A DNA stretch of 64,000 bases, from positions 8,273,612-8,337,611 of the forward strand of contig OX457040.1 in assembly GCA_949752735.1 (NCBI GenBank), in the 5' to 3' direction. This document shows, piece by piece, positions 34,790-46,939 of the stretch. Origin of the DNA: Lumbricus terrestris (Eukaryota; Annelida; Clitellata; Crassiclitellata; Lumbricidae). The notes beneath the pieces were generated by a model. It did not search any database, was not told the DNA's origin, and worked only from the letters and a program-made list of their open reading frames with translations. The translations under genes and the position numbers were made by a program. The stretch's first letter is position 1; each line of letters starts with the position of its first letter.

Positions 34790-35058
34790 CAGTGGCGTAG
34801 ACAATGGGGGGTTAAAACCCCCCATTGGCTAGGAAAAAGTTTTTTTAAAGGTTATTTATCCACTTAAAAAAGAAAAAGCATAACAATTGCCTGTAGTAAC
34901 AATTATTGCTTTTCTTACTTTATTCCCTTTGTTACTTTATTCTCTTTGTTACTTTATTCCCTTTTTATTTACTGTAATACTGTTGGGTTGGAGTCAGAAA
35001 GGGCATCTGGCCAGGCAAAAAAAAAACTCCCCATCATAAATTCCTGGCTACGCCACTG
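34790..35058. mobile_element. hAT MITE, CAGTGGCGTAGAC family
   Basis: CAGTGGCGTAGAC and CTGGCTACGCCACTG ends; flanks ATGGGCCT and ATGGCCCT agree at 7 of 8. It is a close relative of 16726-16972 but carries an extra CTTTGTTACTTTATTC unit near 34930. Confidence 0.9.
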
Positions 35059-35519
35059 ATGGCCCTCAACAGAGAAAGCGTAATGCTATCTAATAGCAGT
35101 TCATAGACGGATTAATTAAGAGTTCATCCTGTGCAGAGAGCACAGCGCCCATGCACAACCAAAGGTGGCACCTAGGAGGTCCTGCTACAAAAATGGGGAG
35201 ATACCCGATTACAAGGTGGTACTTGAAAAGGCTAAAAGGCAATGTCTCAAGAAGGTTTAGCGTACTCCTAATGATGATTCCATTAATATAGGTCACAAGT
35301 TCACAGCACATCAATTCAAACTTTTAAGAATCCACTAAAAAAATTAGCTTCATGAACGTTAGCTCGTTCCTTCACGCTGCTCGTGAATTATGGTCACAGT
35401 CAACGGCAAAAAAACTTGCGATTTCATGCGCAACAAATTCTGTCGCACTTACGGCCAATACAGCCACTCCACTGTCTAGAAAGTGCGAGCCAATTTTCTC
35501 AGCTTTAATCATATAATTC

Positions 35520-35705
35520 TAGACACCACATATGCACACATGTATATACAAATATATTTCTACACAAATTATATATAACATATATATATATATATAAATT
35601 ATATAATTATATATACATAATATAATCATACATATATATATAATTGATATATATATATATATGTGATATATAAATCACATATATAAATATACACTTAACA
35701 AGCTA
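35520..35705. repeat. (TA)n-rich block downstream of PIP4P
   Basis: Long TATATA runs. A possible poly(A) signal for the PIP4P gene (AATAAA on the minus strand, 35725-35730) lies just beyond, about 260 bp from the stop codon. Confidence 0.7.
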
Positions 35706-35986
35706 GTCTTCAACAGAGTTTCGTTTTATTTCGTAACAGAACATGCAATTATATTATATACTTTGACTAAACCGCAACACAGGAATCGCAACGTAAAGGC
35801 GAGAAAACAACCCTCACGATCCAATCCGATCCGGATCTAACGGGTCAAAAATTCGATCGATATTTCGTGAGATTGTGTTTTCCGTTTTGATCTTTCATTT
35901 TTCCGATCAGTCATCTGATGATCATTGTGCTTCGGTGCAGTTGTGATGATCGGCAGCCGTCGTCGATCATTGATTCTCGATCCATC

Positions 35987-38900
35987 TTAAGCGTTCGGGG
36001 GACCCTCGATGTGGCTCACCCGAATCGTGAAGTAGTAGATGGCACGAGCAAGGAGCAGCAGGAACAAAAGAAAGAGAACTGCGACGGAAAACAATGCAAA
36101 GTGTTTATTACAAAAGGAACAATAGAGAAAAAAAATTGAAATTTTTTGGGGATTTTATTTTATTGCTCCAAAATAATTGTACAGAAGATCATTAAAATAG
36201 TTGAAAACAGTATATGCGATATTTTGTCGTTCTATTTCTTAAAATTTATTAAACACAGCAATTGATGTGAATTTTCTCAAGTTTTAAAATGTAAACAGAG
36301 CAATGTAAAATGTTCCCAAGTTTTAACCGAGTAATGCAAATTGTTTTGCTTCTCTCATAAAATTTAAACAGCAGAGTATAAAATAATTTTTGCTTTTTAA
36401 AAAATAAACAGAGTAACACAATTGTTTTGTTTTCTCATAAAAATTAACAATGATGATATCTAAATTGTTTGTGGTTCTCATAAAATATAGAGAAATGCTT
36501 TTCTTTCTTCGCATAAAATATAAACAAAACAATGTAAGCAATTTCGTTTTTTTCCAAAAATTCAACCAAGACAAACTGTTTTGTTTGTTACATAAAATAG
36601 AAAAAACAAAGTAAATTATTTAGCTTTCTCAAAAAATAAATATGAAGCAACATAAACTGTCCAGTATTTCCCCATGAAATAAAAACGAAGAAACGTTTAT
36701 GCCATTTTCTAAATAAATATAAACAATGTAATCCAAAATAACTTTGTTTAAAAGTATAAAAAAATATGCATGAAGCAATGTACCTTGGTTTGCTTTTAAA
36801 TATACATCATGCCTACAAGCTAGCAGTCCGTTATGAAATTAAAACTTTCCAATGGCGCAACATACAAATTTACACAGTTTACCTGCTCACTATGATTAAC
36901 TAAAAAGGTCCGAACCTTGGAGCCAAAAGATACTAGACTTGGGAGATTTACAATAAATGACTGAAGAGATTCAAAACATAAAATAACAGAACAATGCACC
37001 TTTTTGAAATGAATTTAAAATAAATATCAGCATGAGCCTCAGCAACAAATGAAACCAGTCAGGAGATTTAAAATGTAAGACGTAGGAGATTCGAAACAAA
37101 ACCACATCCCACGTTAAATAAAACTGACATCCACAAACTAATCCAGACATCAGAGATTCAAAATAACAAACCACAAACTTGGGAGATCGAAAATATATAT
37201 GACCAAAGAGGTTTAAAACATCAGTCATGATGGAGATTACAACCATACGTCACGTAAATCACAATATGAGTTATGGCAAAAACAGAGGCCCAACTTAGGA
37301 GTTAAAAAAATATTATAACAAAACCAAGTAACACTTACTGACATACGCTGCGTAAAGTCCACCACGAGTTTTGGCAACTGTGTGGGTCATTACCTAAGAC
37401 ACAAAACAGTCAGAGTATACATGTGTGTGTGTATGCGTGTGTGTGTTTGTGTTACACTCTAAATGATGCATGTTGGGTAATAAAACAGTTTGTAATACGA
37501 GTGTTAAAACTTTCAACCGTAAGATGAAGAAATGTTCGGCAAGAAATCTGAAGGATTACCGTCACTAAGATGCCGCTGATGAGGAAAATCAACGCCGGTA
37601 TCAAGAAAAGCAATCTGCGGTTACGAAGAAACGTCTTTCCAACGCTGGACCTGAACAAAGAAAACATCACAATAGACGTAATTAAGCAACAAGTATCGTA
37701 CCTGTCTTTATTAAGCCCACTACCCGAGAAATCTACCCAAATAAACAGCACTGGCTATTTTAAACATTTTCAGCAATTTCAGTACTGCCAATCCAGACCA
37801 TTTACAACAATTCCATCAAGGACCCATTCGGAATTGGTCTTGCTTGTAACAAATACAGTACCTATTTATACTTGGTCCTATTTGGAAAATTCTAACGTTT
37901 TTACCATTTCATTACTGGTTCTATAAATTTGTAACACAAGTTCAAATACCTAAAAAGTCATAATCGGTCTCATTTGAAAAACTGATTCATGGCCCGGGCG
38001 CTATTTAAATTTCCAAATGAATGAATGAATAACTGATACTATCTGTAAAAACTCCAGTAGGTACCTATTAATATTAAACTGATCCTATTAACTAACAATT
38101 CCATCAAGTACCTTCTCAGAATTATTCTCGTTTCCTAATAATTACCAACAATTTCAGTAATCACCCATTCAGAACTGACAAACAATGCCATCAATTTCAA
38201 TTTTTATCAGTTCCTTCCCCCATAACAATTTCAGTATGCACCTACTGTACAGAAAATTGTGTCTGTGTACATGCTACTTACTGTACAGAGAATTGTTTCT
38301 GTGTACATGCTACTTACTGTACAGAGAATTGTTTCTGAGTACATGCTACTTACTGTACAGAAATTGTTTCTGTGTAAATGCTACTTACTGTACAGAGAAT
38401 TGTTTCTGTGTACATGCTACTTACTGTACAGAGAATTGTTTCTGTGTACATGCTACTTACTGTACAGAGAATTGTTTCTGAGTACATGCTACTTACTGTA
38501 CAGAGAATTGTTTCTGTGTGCATGCTACTTACTGTACAGAGAATTGTTTCAGTGTACAACTGTACATGCTACTTACACACATCGACAGTGTGGACAGCGT
38601 GCCAGAGCTTTGTTCAAGATGTTAAACTAAACAGAAAAATGAAAACACAAATCATTTAAATACCAGATGAAAATAAATTTCATTATCTAAGGATGATTAT
38701 ATTATTTTACTCGCGACGTAAAAAATAAGGGATAGTTTGGGTTGGAATTGTTCAGCCATAATTATGTCAGTGTTATGCGTTCTGCGTGGGTGCTGGCAAA
38801 CGGTTACTAAATCATTTTCATTATCATTATTAGTAATAGTACTGATATTATGACTGCCATGAATCATTATTAGGCGCATACTTGTATCACATAATTATTG

Positions 38901-41900
38901 AAAACTAATTATTATTATTACTTTTATTAGACAACCATATGAGACGATCTGTAGACAGTGTCTGGAGACGAAGTGGGAGGACACTGTAGAGGCGGCGACG
39001 GACAGAGGAGAATGGAGACACTGTGTTGCCCGATGTACACATTGTGCAATCCTGCACGGGAAGGACTAAGGACTAAGGTAAGGTTATTAAACAACCCTCA
39101 AAGTGTGGTTTGCAAAGCAGAGCTCTATTTTTTAAGAGTAAGTGCAGACCGTATACTGGCTTTGAATATGAAGTGTTATTATCAACTTCAATTACTTAAC
39201 CTCAGCATAATTATAAACAATGGACACTTGCCAATCCTCTCCTTCACAGAAAAGAAATGAGGTAAGGAACTGAAAAGGAAAGGAAAAGGAACTTACACTA
39301 AATGACTGTTTAACAACGAATGGCAATTGCAAGAGTACCAAAAAATGACAAATCTTGCCAGAAATGGTACTTCACAAAAGTACCAAGGTAGGAAACGGTA
39401 CTTTTATGAAAGTACCATTGCGAAAAGGACCAGTCTGACCAGCAAAATGTACTTTTTACAAAAGTACCATTCAGAAAAGGACAATCCGACCAGCAATGGT
39501 ACTTTTTACGAAAGAACCATCCAGAAAAGGACCAGGCTGACCAAGAAAACTACTTTATGAAAGTACATTCTGAAGAAATCAATCTTACCAGGGATGGTAC
39601 TTTTACGAAAGTACCAATGAGAAAAGGACGAGTCTTACCAGGAATGGTTCGTGGCAGTGGGCACAGATGACGCGTGCTGTTCCCGGCTGATAGGTCGGCT
39701 GGTTGTAACCGGCTGCAGTCTCCAGGACCATGATTAATTTGCTAAACAACGTTCGACAAACGTTCAGTTTACACAAGAAGAAGAAATATACTATGTAATG
39801 TAATGTAAATCTTCAAGAATTTCTCAGCGCCCACAAAAGCCACGTCAGGGAGACCAGCTTATTCACCGGCGCTCTATCAAATCAAGTCTGCAATAGCCAG
39901 AGCTGCCGTTTTCGTTCCGGTGCCAGGTCAAAATCCAAGGAGGTCAAGCCGAAACACTTCCAAACTTTGCTCAAGATGTTAAACTAAGCAGGATAAATAA
40001 ACAATATCATTGACCAGGGAAAAACCAAATAAAAAATAAATCTACACTCAATTCCCCGGATAAAGTTCTGTAGTTAGTCTCGTTTGGAAGGCATCTGGCT
40101 ACGGGTAAGACTAAGCTGTCGAACACCGCACCGTCTATGACTTCTCTCATAGTGACCAGCCATCAGTTAATCAGTTACACCACTGGTTGGCTGATTGCCA
40201 GGTACATTCCAGGGCTTTTTTAACGTGCAGTTGTACACAAAAAGTGGTTGTAGAAGCACTTCTGTACAGTTAAAACTAGCAAAAAGGTCATTGTCCTCCG
40301 ATTGCAAGCAATTTACCATGGAGGATCGGAAAGGAAAGAAGGAGTTGTGCAGTTCTAAAAATTCCTTAAAAACAGCCCTGGTACATTCGCATCTCTACCT
40401 ATATGACTTCACTAATACCAACAAGTGGATCAGAAATCAAACAATGGGTGTTTTTCTCATGCAGTGGCGACATATAAATAACATAACATAACATACATAA
40501 CATAACATGGGTTTTAAGTGGTTCAGAAGACACTGTGTCTGTGTTAATTAACCTGGAACATCTAGTAGCCCAATTTTCCTAGTTTCCTTTTAAATGCTGA
40601 GACCGTGTCCACCGACACAGTGCTGTCATCCAAGCCGTTCCACATGTCTACAACTCTAGCACTAAAGAATTTCTGTCCCAATGTTCCTCTTGGCTTCTTA
40701 AACAATTTGTACCTATGACCCCGAGTTGCTTTGTTTGGTGCTAATTCAAAGAATGTCTCCCAACCTAGTGCTTCCTTTCCAGTAATGATCTTATATGCTT
40801 CAATTAGGTCTCCCCTGCTTCTCCGTCTCTCCAGTGTTGTTAGCCCACACCTCTCCAACCTCTCTTCATAGCTCAAATCTTTGTAGCCCCAAATCATCTT
40901 CGTAGCTCTTCTTTGCACTTTCTCCAATTTTTCAATGTCCTGTTTCAGGTATGGGTTCCATGCCTGAATGCAGTATTCCAACTGTGGCCTAACCAGTGAT
41001 TTATACAACCTCAGTAACGTGTCCTTGTCTCTAGTAACTATTGTCCTTTTTATCATGCCTAATGTTGAATTTGCCTTTTTTGATGCTTCCGCACATTGCC
41101 TTGAGGGTTTTGCACTCTTGTGCATAATCACTCCTAAGTCCCTTTCTTCCTTGCTAACCCTCAGTACCTTACCTCCCATTTCATATGCAAACTTCTGGTT
41201 TCTTTTCCCCATATGCATCACTGAACACTTTTCCAAATTAAAGAGCATTTGCCAGTCCTGCGACCATCTAAACATTCTTCGTAGATCTTCCTGTAGTATC
41301 TCTGCTTCTTCTTCATTACCCACTGCTCTACATAGTTTTGTGTCATCCGCAAACTTAGAAATTTTCGATAGAACCCCATCATCTATGTCATTGATGAAAA
41401 GTACAATGTCATTGATGAAAAGTACAAGTAAAATATGCAGTTACAAGTATGTTACAACGACGTTCAATTGACTGACCAGTTTTCGCGAGGACAGGCGACA
41501 CGGCGAGACGTGGCCTTGCAGATGAGCAGGCAGTTGCATTTGCAGCGAACGTACTTCTTGCCTGCAGGAGCCGGTTTAATGGGCTGCAAGAAAATAACGA
41601 CAAAAGATACAGGTATGATTTTTAAACAAAGAACATTTGTAAACAAAGACAATACCTACACCCTAGCCTTCTTGGAATTCATTCTTCAAATACATTCAGA
41701 AACATACATAGTGCCCCAGGGCTGAATTTAGGATAAATTGTGTGTCAGAGTGCAATGATTATCCTCAGATGACCTCCTCTGATGACCTCCCACCGATCCA
41801 CCATGCAGATATTTGTAACTGAGGGCAGCTAAAAACTGCAGGTGCTGCAGCACCATTAGCACCCAGCAAAATGCGGGTCTAAACACTCCCTCAGAGAAAC

Positions 41901-43977
41901 AATGACCTCCTGGACAATAACCCCTGAACAATAAGCCCCATGCCAAATACCCCAGACATTAACCCTCCCTCTGTTACAGTAATGATTTATTATATAAACT
42001 GCATGAATAATATACATTGTTATCATATTTATATACAAATCAAAATCAAATCAAATCAAAATCATAACATATCGAATACCTAACATATCAGAACGGGGGT
42101 GGGGGGAAGTTAATGTCCAGGGGTTATCTGGCATGGGGATATTGTCTGGGTATTGTCCGGGGTTAATTGTCCGGAGATACTGTCCGGGGTTATTGCCCAA
42201 AGGTTATTGTCCAGATGTATTGCCCAAGAACCATCGAAGTTAGTTACCCATCTCTGTTGCGCATCCCTGTAAAGTATTTAAAAACCAGCAATTAACAGAC
42301 ACCGTCACCGGCTACTTCTGCGCCTACCGTGGCCTCATTGCAGACACTGCACTTGACGACGTGCTGCCCGGTTTTGCCGCTGAGGTTGATCGTTGTCTGA
42401 CAGACGCGGCAGTTGATGACAAGGACGCCGTCTGTGGAGCTGGCGCTGTACGGAGGAGGGAGTTCATCCGCATCAGTTGGGCTGACGTAAACCTCGTGTG
42501 GTCCAAGGCTTGATCCTACAAAAACGCGGACACCATGAACTACAATTTGCGAAGAAGTAAATTGCTTTTGATGTTATTTGATTCACAATATATGTATATT
42601 CTTGTATTGTCCGTTAAAATTGCTGAATAATCCATCTGTGGTTTCTGAGGATTTGATGGCACGAATAATCGGAGATTTTTTATTCGATTTTCTCACTCTA
42701 AACTAGTGAAAGAAACAAATTATGGTAAAACTTCAGTTAGGAGAAATGTATAATTTTCATTCTGTAAAATATGTTAAAGCAGCTCTAGGCATTGCAGCTC
42801 TCATCCAGCATTTCCACTGCTCCCCAAACCACTTTAACCACTGAATATGACCCATTCATTCATTCATTTATTCATTCACAAATTTTTAAATCACTTCTTC
42901 AATGGGACGGACCTACTTACAGGCACCTTCGACTCCAGCATGGCAAAGAGCATTGAATTTGTATTGAAACAGTTTTGAATTTATTAAAGCATTCTTCACT
43001 AGAGCAAGAACAATTCCTGGGCAGCCCATCCCAGATCACTGGGCCTATCACGCAAAAAGATTTCGGCCTGCATAGTAGAAGTTTGTGTGAATGGAACTAA
43101 CAGTCTAAACCCCTTCTGTGCAGGATGGAGGAGCGGCGACCTAGGCAGTCTGGAATGAAACCAGCTGATATTATCTCACCAGAGCAGCTATCCAATAACC
43201 AGTGTGCTGGTCAGAGAGTCAGTAAGCATCATATGACACTGAACAACTGTCCCAGCACTTGCCCAAGGTCCCTACACATCAACACCATCTCTAGGTTCAG
43301 CGGTCAATCAATTTGGCTATTGTGCTTCAAATATCTAATCATCACATCAAATTCTATAATTTAACCTCGTAAAGGCCTTATCCCAGTCACGAAGTACACA
43401 GTAACTAACCCACAGTACCTATAGTCAGTAAACTTTTTAAGAATTTCATACATTTTTCAACAACAATCCTAACCGTAAAACGATTTTAAAACAAAATTCG
43501 CAGAAAACACAGAGCTACTTATGTAATCAAGTCTTTAGATCAATTGACTTCCATGGCTCCTCTGTAATAAAGAACAAGATATAAAACGATGGACGCGTTA
43601 AGTGAAATTAATCATCGAAGTCAAGATTCACAATATTCACGACGATCAAAATCGAACTAATCAGGAAACAGAGAATCAATCAACATACGGTGGGTAAGAG
43701 ATTTTCAAAAACCCGAGTCATAAGATCAGAACTGAAATACAACGAAGAACCGACGGCTAACAAGTAAAACTCGGCCTCCGTTACAAGTCATCTGAGAGAG
43801 ACACAGAGGGGTCTTTCGTGTTTATGTTTAAAAGCAGCGTTCAACTGCGTAATTCGTGTCGATACAAAAGCATAGTTTACAGTTACAGTTACCAGGTCGG
43901 GCGGTGTACTCCGGTGGAGGGGCCGACGGAGTGGCAGACAACAACGGCCGGCGTTCTTCGTTTCTGCTCGACGCCAT
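35987..43977 (-). CDS. PIP4P: PIP4P/TMEM55 phosphatidylinositol-4,5-bisphosphate 4-phosphatase, eight exons
   Basis: Exons (minus): 43977-43893, 42515-42328, 41583-41477, 39741-39639, 38626-38577, 37650-37560, 37393-37339, 36078-35987. All have GT-AG borders and phases agree; the total is 256 residues, the length of vertebrate TMEM55A. The N-terminus [16 protein letters not shown] is followed by PPPYSAS. Zinc-type pairs CRVC, CSVC, CAHC and CPHC are present. [12 protein letters not shown] and [20 protein letters not shown] contain the CX5R signature (Cys113-Arg119). Two helices (about 192-212 and 222-245) end in IRVSHIEGP. The family removes the 4-phosphate of PI(4,5)P2 on late endosomes and lysosomes, and TMEM55B also binds JIP4; this is known, not shown here. 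Introns hold a LINE, a MITE, a SINE and two donor-containing minisatellites. I cannot tell whether it equals one vertebrate paralogue or their common ancestor. Confidence 0.95.
36280..37240. repeat. Degenerate AT-rich arrays in PIP4P intron 7
   Basis: About 36290-36790 repeats CTCATAAAATATAAACA-like words roughly every 55-65 bp. About 36930-37230 repeats GGAGATTTAAAAT/GAGATTCAAAAC-like words. Confidence 0.55.
38240..38576. repeat. 36 bp minisatellite containing splice-donor copies
   Basis: Unit on the minus strand: GTAAGTAGCATGTACACAG followed by AAACAATTCTCTGTACA. Eight full intronic copies precede a worn edge copy. The array begins at the real donor of PIP4P exon 5 (38577/38576), which itself reads GTAAGTAGCATG. 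Confidence 0.95.
39327..39638. repeat. ~50 bp degenerate minisatellite starting at a splice donor
   Basis: On the minus strand each unit begins with a version of CCATTCCTGGTAAGA and ends in GGTACTTTCGTAAAAGTA, itself a near palindrome. Six or seven units are present. The first is fused to the real end of PIP4P exon 4. The second keeps CTGGTAAGA; later ones read CTGGTCAG or CTGGCAAG. Confidence 0.85.
39805..39895. repeat. SINE-like fragment in PIP4P intron 3
   Basis: AGAATTTCTCAGCGCCCAC, AAGCCACGTCAGGGAGACCAG and CTTATTCACCGGCGCTC match the fragments at 17240 and 31607. Confidence 0.7.
40210..40380. mobile_element. hAT MITE, CAGGGCTT family
   Basis: CAGGGCTTTTTTAACGTGCAG and TTAAAAACAGCCCTG ends, with perfect GTACATTC duplications at 40202-40209 and 40381-40388. 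It lies in PIP4P intron 3. Confidence 0.94.
40470..41420 (-). mobile_element. 5'-truncated CR1/L2-like LINE
   Basis: An open minus-strand frame from about 41415 to 40566 encodes the end of a reverse transcriptase. It opens in LFINDI, then FADDTKL (the catalytic YxDD motif as FADD), [13 protein letters not shown] and [14 protein letters not shown]. After these come [26 protein letters not shown] and the tail [14 protein letters not shown]. These are in the order seen in CR1/L2-clade elements. A 3' UTR ends in ATGTT repeats near 40490-40510. The 5' end is truncated and carries a 21 bp tandem duplication that repeats FINDIVL. It is inserted in PIP4P intron 3, on the same strand as the gene. It lacks an endonuclease and so is immobile. 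Confidence 0.9.
41900..42215. repeat. TTATTGTCCGGGG repeats with inverted copy
   Basis: TATTGTCCGGGGTTA-like units repeat about every 20-25 bp at 42105-42215. The segment 41905-41965 is their reverse complement (GGACAATAACCCCTG). Located in PIP4P intron 2. Confidence 0.7.
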
Positions 43978-44394
43978 TATTCGATTTATTATTGAAGAGG
44001 TGTTTTGTGTCAGATTCTCGTGATGTTATGAGAGGATGAGCATAGATACAACAAACGGAAGATTGACCCAGTTAAAACTAGGTCAACGTTACGTTCTTTC
44101 GCCATGATTAATTTCAGCCTACGTTCAGACAGTTTCTTTTTTTATCTTCATTTAATCACTCAATCTGACACACCACAGAATGATTACAAGTACATGTTAT
44201 ACGAAATACGGTCCGCTATAGCACGACACGCAGGTCGGCTTTACAGCAGTGAGTTCGGTAACTTAACACTAATGGCCTAAGTACTGGATCACTTCTGGTC
44301 GGCCAAACGAGAAGTGGGAGGGTCTATCTTTATTTTTAGCAGATCCCGAGTCAAGCAACACAGCAGCAAAGCGCCAATGGCAGCTAACAGAAAC

Positions 44395-44490
44395 TTTAAT
44401 GAATTTTTTGCCCTGAGCGAGGCTTGAACCCGGGTCGCGTGGATGACTCTCAGTTTAACGGCCAGCGCTCTCTCCACCGGGACCCATCAG
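44395..44490 (-). mobile_element. tRNA-like SINE head
   Basis: On the minus strand it reads GGTCCCGGTGGAGAGAGCGC and about 40 bp later GACCCGGGTTCAAGCC, which are A-box-like and B-box-like words. The anticodon stem does not pair, so it is not a tRNA gene. Confidence 0.5.
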
Positions 44491-44869
44491 TTTCTTTTGA
44501 CAGCAAACTTCTGTTGCAGATTCCAGTGCTCTCATAAAATAAGCAAAATGGGTTTACACCTAAGGCCTAAAGTCCAAGTTTTTATATAGCGACCTTATGG
44601 TTTCGAAGCTTCTCGTGTTTCAACATACCGATCGCGTAGGCCTACGTGTGATCCTTCACCACTGCTGCCCTTTGAATGGGCGTTATTTTGGATTGAAGAT
44701 AAAAATGACTGAATGTTTGGACGCCATAATTATTGGTTGATAACGTTACGTGTAGCCGAATTGCCTTATAACTAAATTGAGAATTTGATGACTCCGTCAC
44801 ACAAAACTGGTGCAATGCCCCTACTATATTGACACTGTCTTAATTGTACCTATAGGCCTACTCGTACTA

Positions 44870-45650
44870 CACTGTGTCTGGATAAAAAGTAGACCCCAAA
44901 AAGAAGTGTAATAACTCGGTCAAAACTCTTAGGATTTGTCTGAAATTTTAAGCAGAGCAACAGTGACCATATATACACGAGATCCTAAAGCCGATTAGAA
45001 ATATTCGTGAGTTTGTCTAATTTATGAGCGTTTAAAATGCAGCACCAAAAAATTGAACTTTCCAACATGGAAAACCTGAAAGGAAGTGAAATTCAGCTAT
45101 ATCCGGTGTTTAAAATGTCCTCCTTGTTCACGGACACACGACTGTAGACGCTACTGTTTGATGGTCCGGTCGATGATCACTTGGTCAAACATCTGCCACT
45201 CTTCAATCAGACGCGCCCTGCGCCCTACGGTTATCGATGTCATGAAAACGCGTGAACGAAAAACGCGCTCCTCCAGTCCGTGTACTCCGGATCAAGAGTC
45301 TGGACTGCTGGACGGCCACATCTGCGGGTTATGAAGCCGAGTGTCTCCCGGGACAACTATTACTCTACTACGTCTACGGTCGTGTGTCCGTGAACAAGGA
45401 GGACATTTTGAGCACCATATATAGCTGAATTTCACTTCTTTTCAGGTTTTCCATGTTGGAAAGTTCAATTTTTGGTGCTGCATTTTAAACGCTCATAAAT
45501 TAGACAAACTCACGAATATTTCTAATCGGCTTTAGGATCTCGTGTATATATGGTCACTGATGCTCTGCTTAAAATTTCAGACAAATCCTAAGAGTTTTGA
45601 CCGAGTTATTACACTTCTTTTTGGGGTCTACTTTTTATCCGGACACAGTG
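44870..45650. mobile_element. TA-flanked element with ~280 bp inverted arms
   Basis: The arms 44870-~45153 and ~45366-45650 are inverted copies at high identity. They begin CACTGTGTCTGGATAAAAAG and end CTTTTTATCCGGACACAGTG, with TA on each side (44868-44869 and 45651-45652). The 210 bp centre has no recognisable gene. This fits a Tc1/mariner-like non-autonomous element. Confidence 0.88.
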
Positions 45651-45676
45651 TAGTATCGAAGCTTGTAGGTTACCAA

Positions 45677-45843
45677 CATGGACGGAGTTTCGTTTCCGTT
45701 CTTGGAGGGGCTAACTTATGAGTCTGCGCATTCTTAGGGGGGCTAAGCCCGGGAAAAGATACCGTTTACAAGGTAAAAAAAACTAAATCTGGGTCTTCTT
45801 GGGGGGGCTTAGCCCCCTCTACCTCTAATAAACTCCGCCCATG
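45677..45843. mobile_element. hAT MITE, CATGGRCGGAGTTT family
   Basis: CATGGACGGAGTTT and AAACTCCGCCCATG ends, with perfect GTTACCAA duplications at 45669-45676 and 45844-45851. Two GGGGGGCTWAGCCC palindromes lie inside. Confidence 0.93.
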
Positions 45844-46338
45844 GTTACCAAAAAACCATGGAAACGGTTTCAATACATCGCCTTCTCATTTTATCAAACC
45901 AAATGCCATACGTCGCAGCAGCTCCGCAATATTTGGTATCTGGTGATATAGAACTTCAGAAAGTGCAGAATTTCTTTTTCTTAAACAGGAAAGATGGTTC
46001 AGCGCAGATCTAATCATCGCTAGAAAGGAAGTTCCAATGGGAGAGCCTGTAGCCTACATTATGTTAGAACCGAAGTATAATAGGGCAACATAAGACTACA
46101 GAAATAAATTATAATTATCTAAGAAACTCAAACAAACATTGAGGAAATTTTTTGGTGTAAGTGGACTTTGTGTCATAGTTTGAAGGATTGTAGGTAGGCT
46201 ACTGTCTCAGTGGACAGTGGCAACTTTTAAGAGAGTTATAGCTAGGACGACTTGTTCCATATATAGATAGGCCTAGATAGAATCTGCTGCTTTGTGCCTT
46301 GTTTACATTATAATTACATATTGCATATTTACTGAAGC

Positions 46339-46938
46339 ATGTATACTTTTCTATTTATTTATATTTTTTATATTGTACTTTTGGAAAGAGTCTTGGAGAC
46401 GAACAGAGAGGAGGGAGGGGTGGTAATCAGTGGCATAGAAATCAATAATCTCTGCTTCACCGATGACATTGACCTGATAGACGAAGATGAGCAGAGACTA
46501 GAGGACACAACATGGACTCTGGATGAAGAAGGGAAAAGGCGTCTTACCATGAACTTTGAAAAAACTAAAACACTAGTATTTGGTGAGAAGGATCCTACAA
46601 AGAAGCTAGTCATAGATGGGAACCAACTGGAGAACGTTGAAAATTTCACATACCTCAGGAGCAACATGACATACGACCTGGACAGCAGGAAAGAAATATT
46701 GGTTAGAATAGCAGAGGCGACAACTCTAAAAGTGATGGACAAACTCTGGAAAAGCAAATCTGTTAAGACAGAAACAAAAATGAGGGTGTTGCAGACGTGT
46801 GTCTTCAGTGGTATGTACGGATGTGAGGCATGGGTGATAACAAAGGATGTGAAACAAAGGATATGGGCCTTCGAAAGAAAGCGCTATAGAAAATTGTTGA
46901 AGATAACATGCCCAGATAACCACCACTTGACGGATTGA
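46339..46938 (+). mobile_element. LINE reverse-transcriptase fragment
   Basis: An open frame without N-terminal RT motifs contains ISGIEINNLCFTDDIDLID, where FTDD occupies the place of the catalytic YxDD. It continues with KTKTLVFGEKD, NFTYLRSN, MRVLQTCVFSGMYGCEAWVI and FERKRYRKLLKITCPDNHHLTD, the usual order of a LINE ORF after the active site. Thr in place of Ala and the missing 5' half mark it as a relic. Confidence 0.82.
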
Positions 46939-46939
46939 C

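Noticed and set aside
43125..43364. SINE copy (CACTTGCCCAAGGTCCCTA resembles 18730)
   Set aside because: Only a ~20 bp similarity; no A or B box or tail, so not annotated.
45086..45334. 82-codon frame in the core of the 44870 element
   Set aside because: Cys/Arg-rich but without transposase motifs, and half of it lies in the inverted arm.
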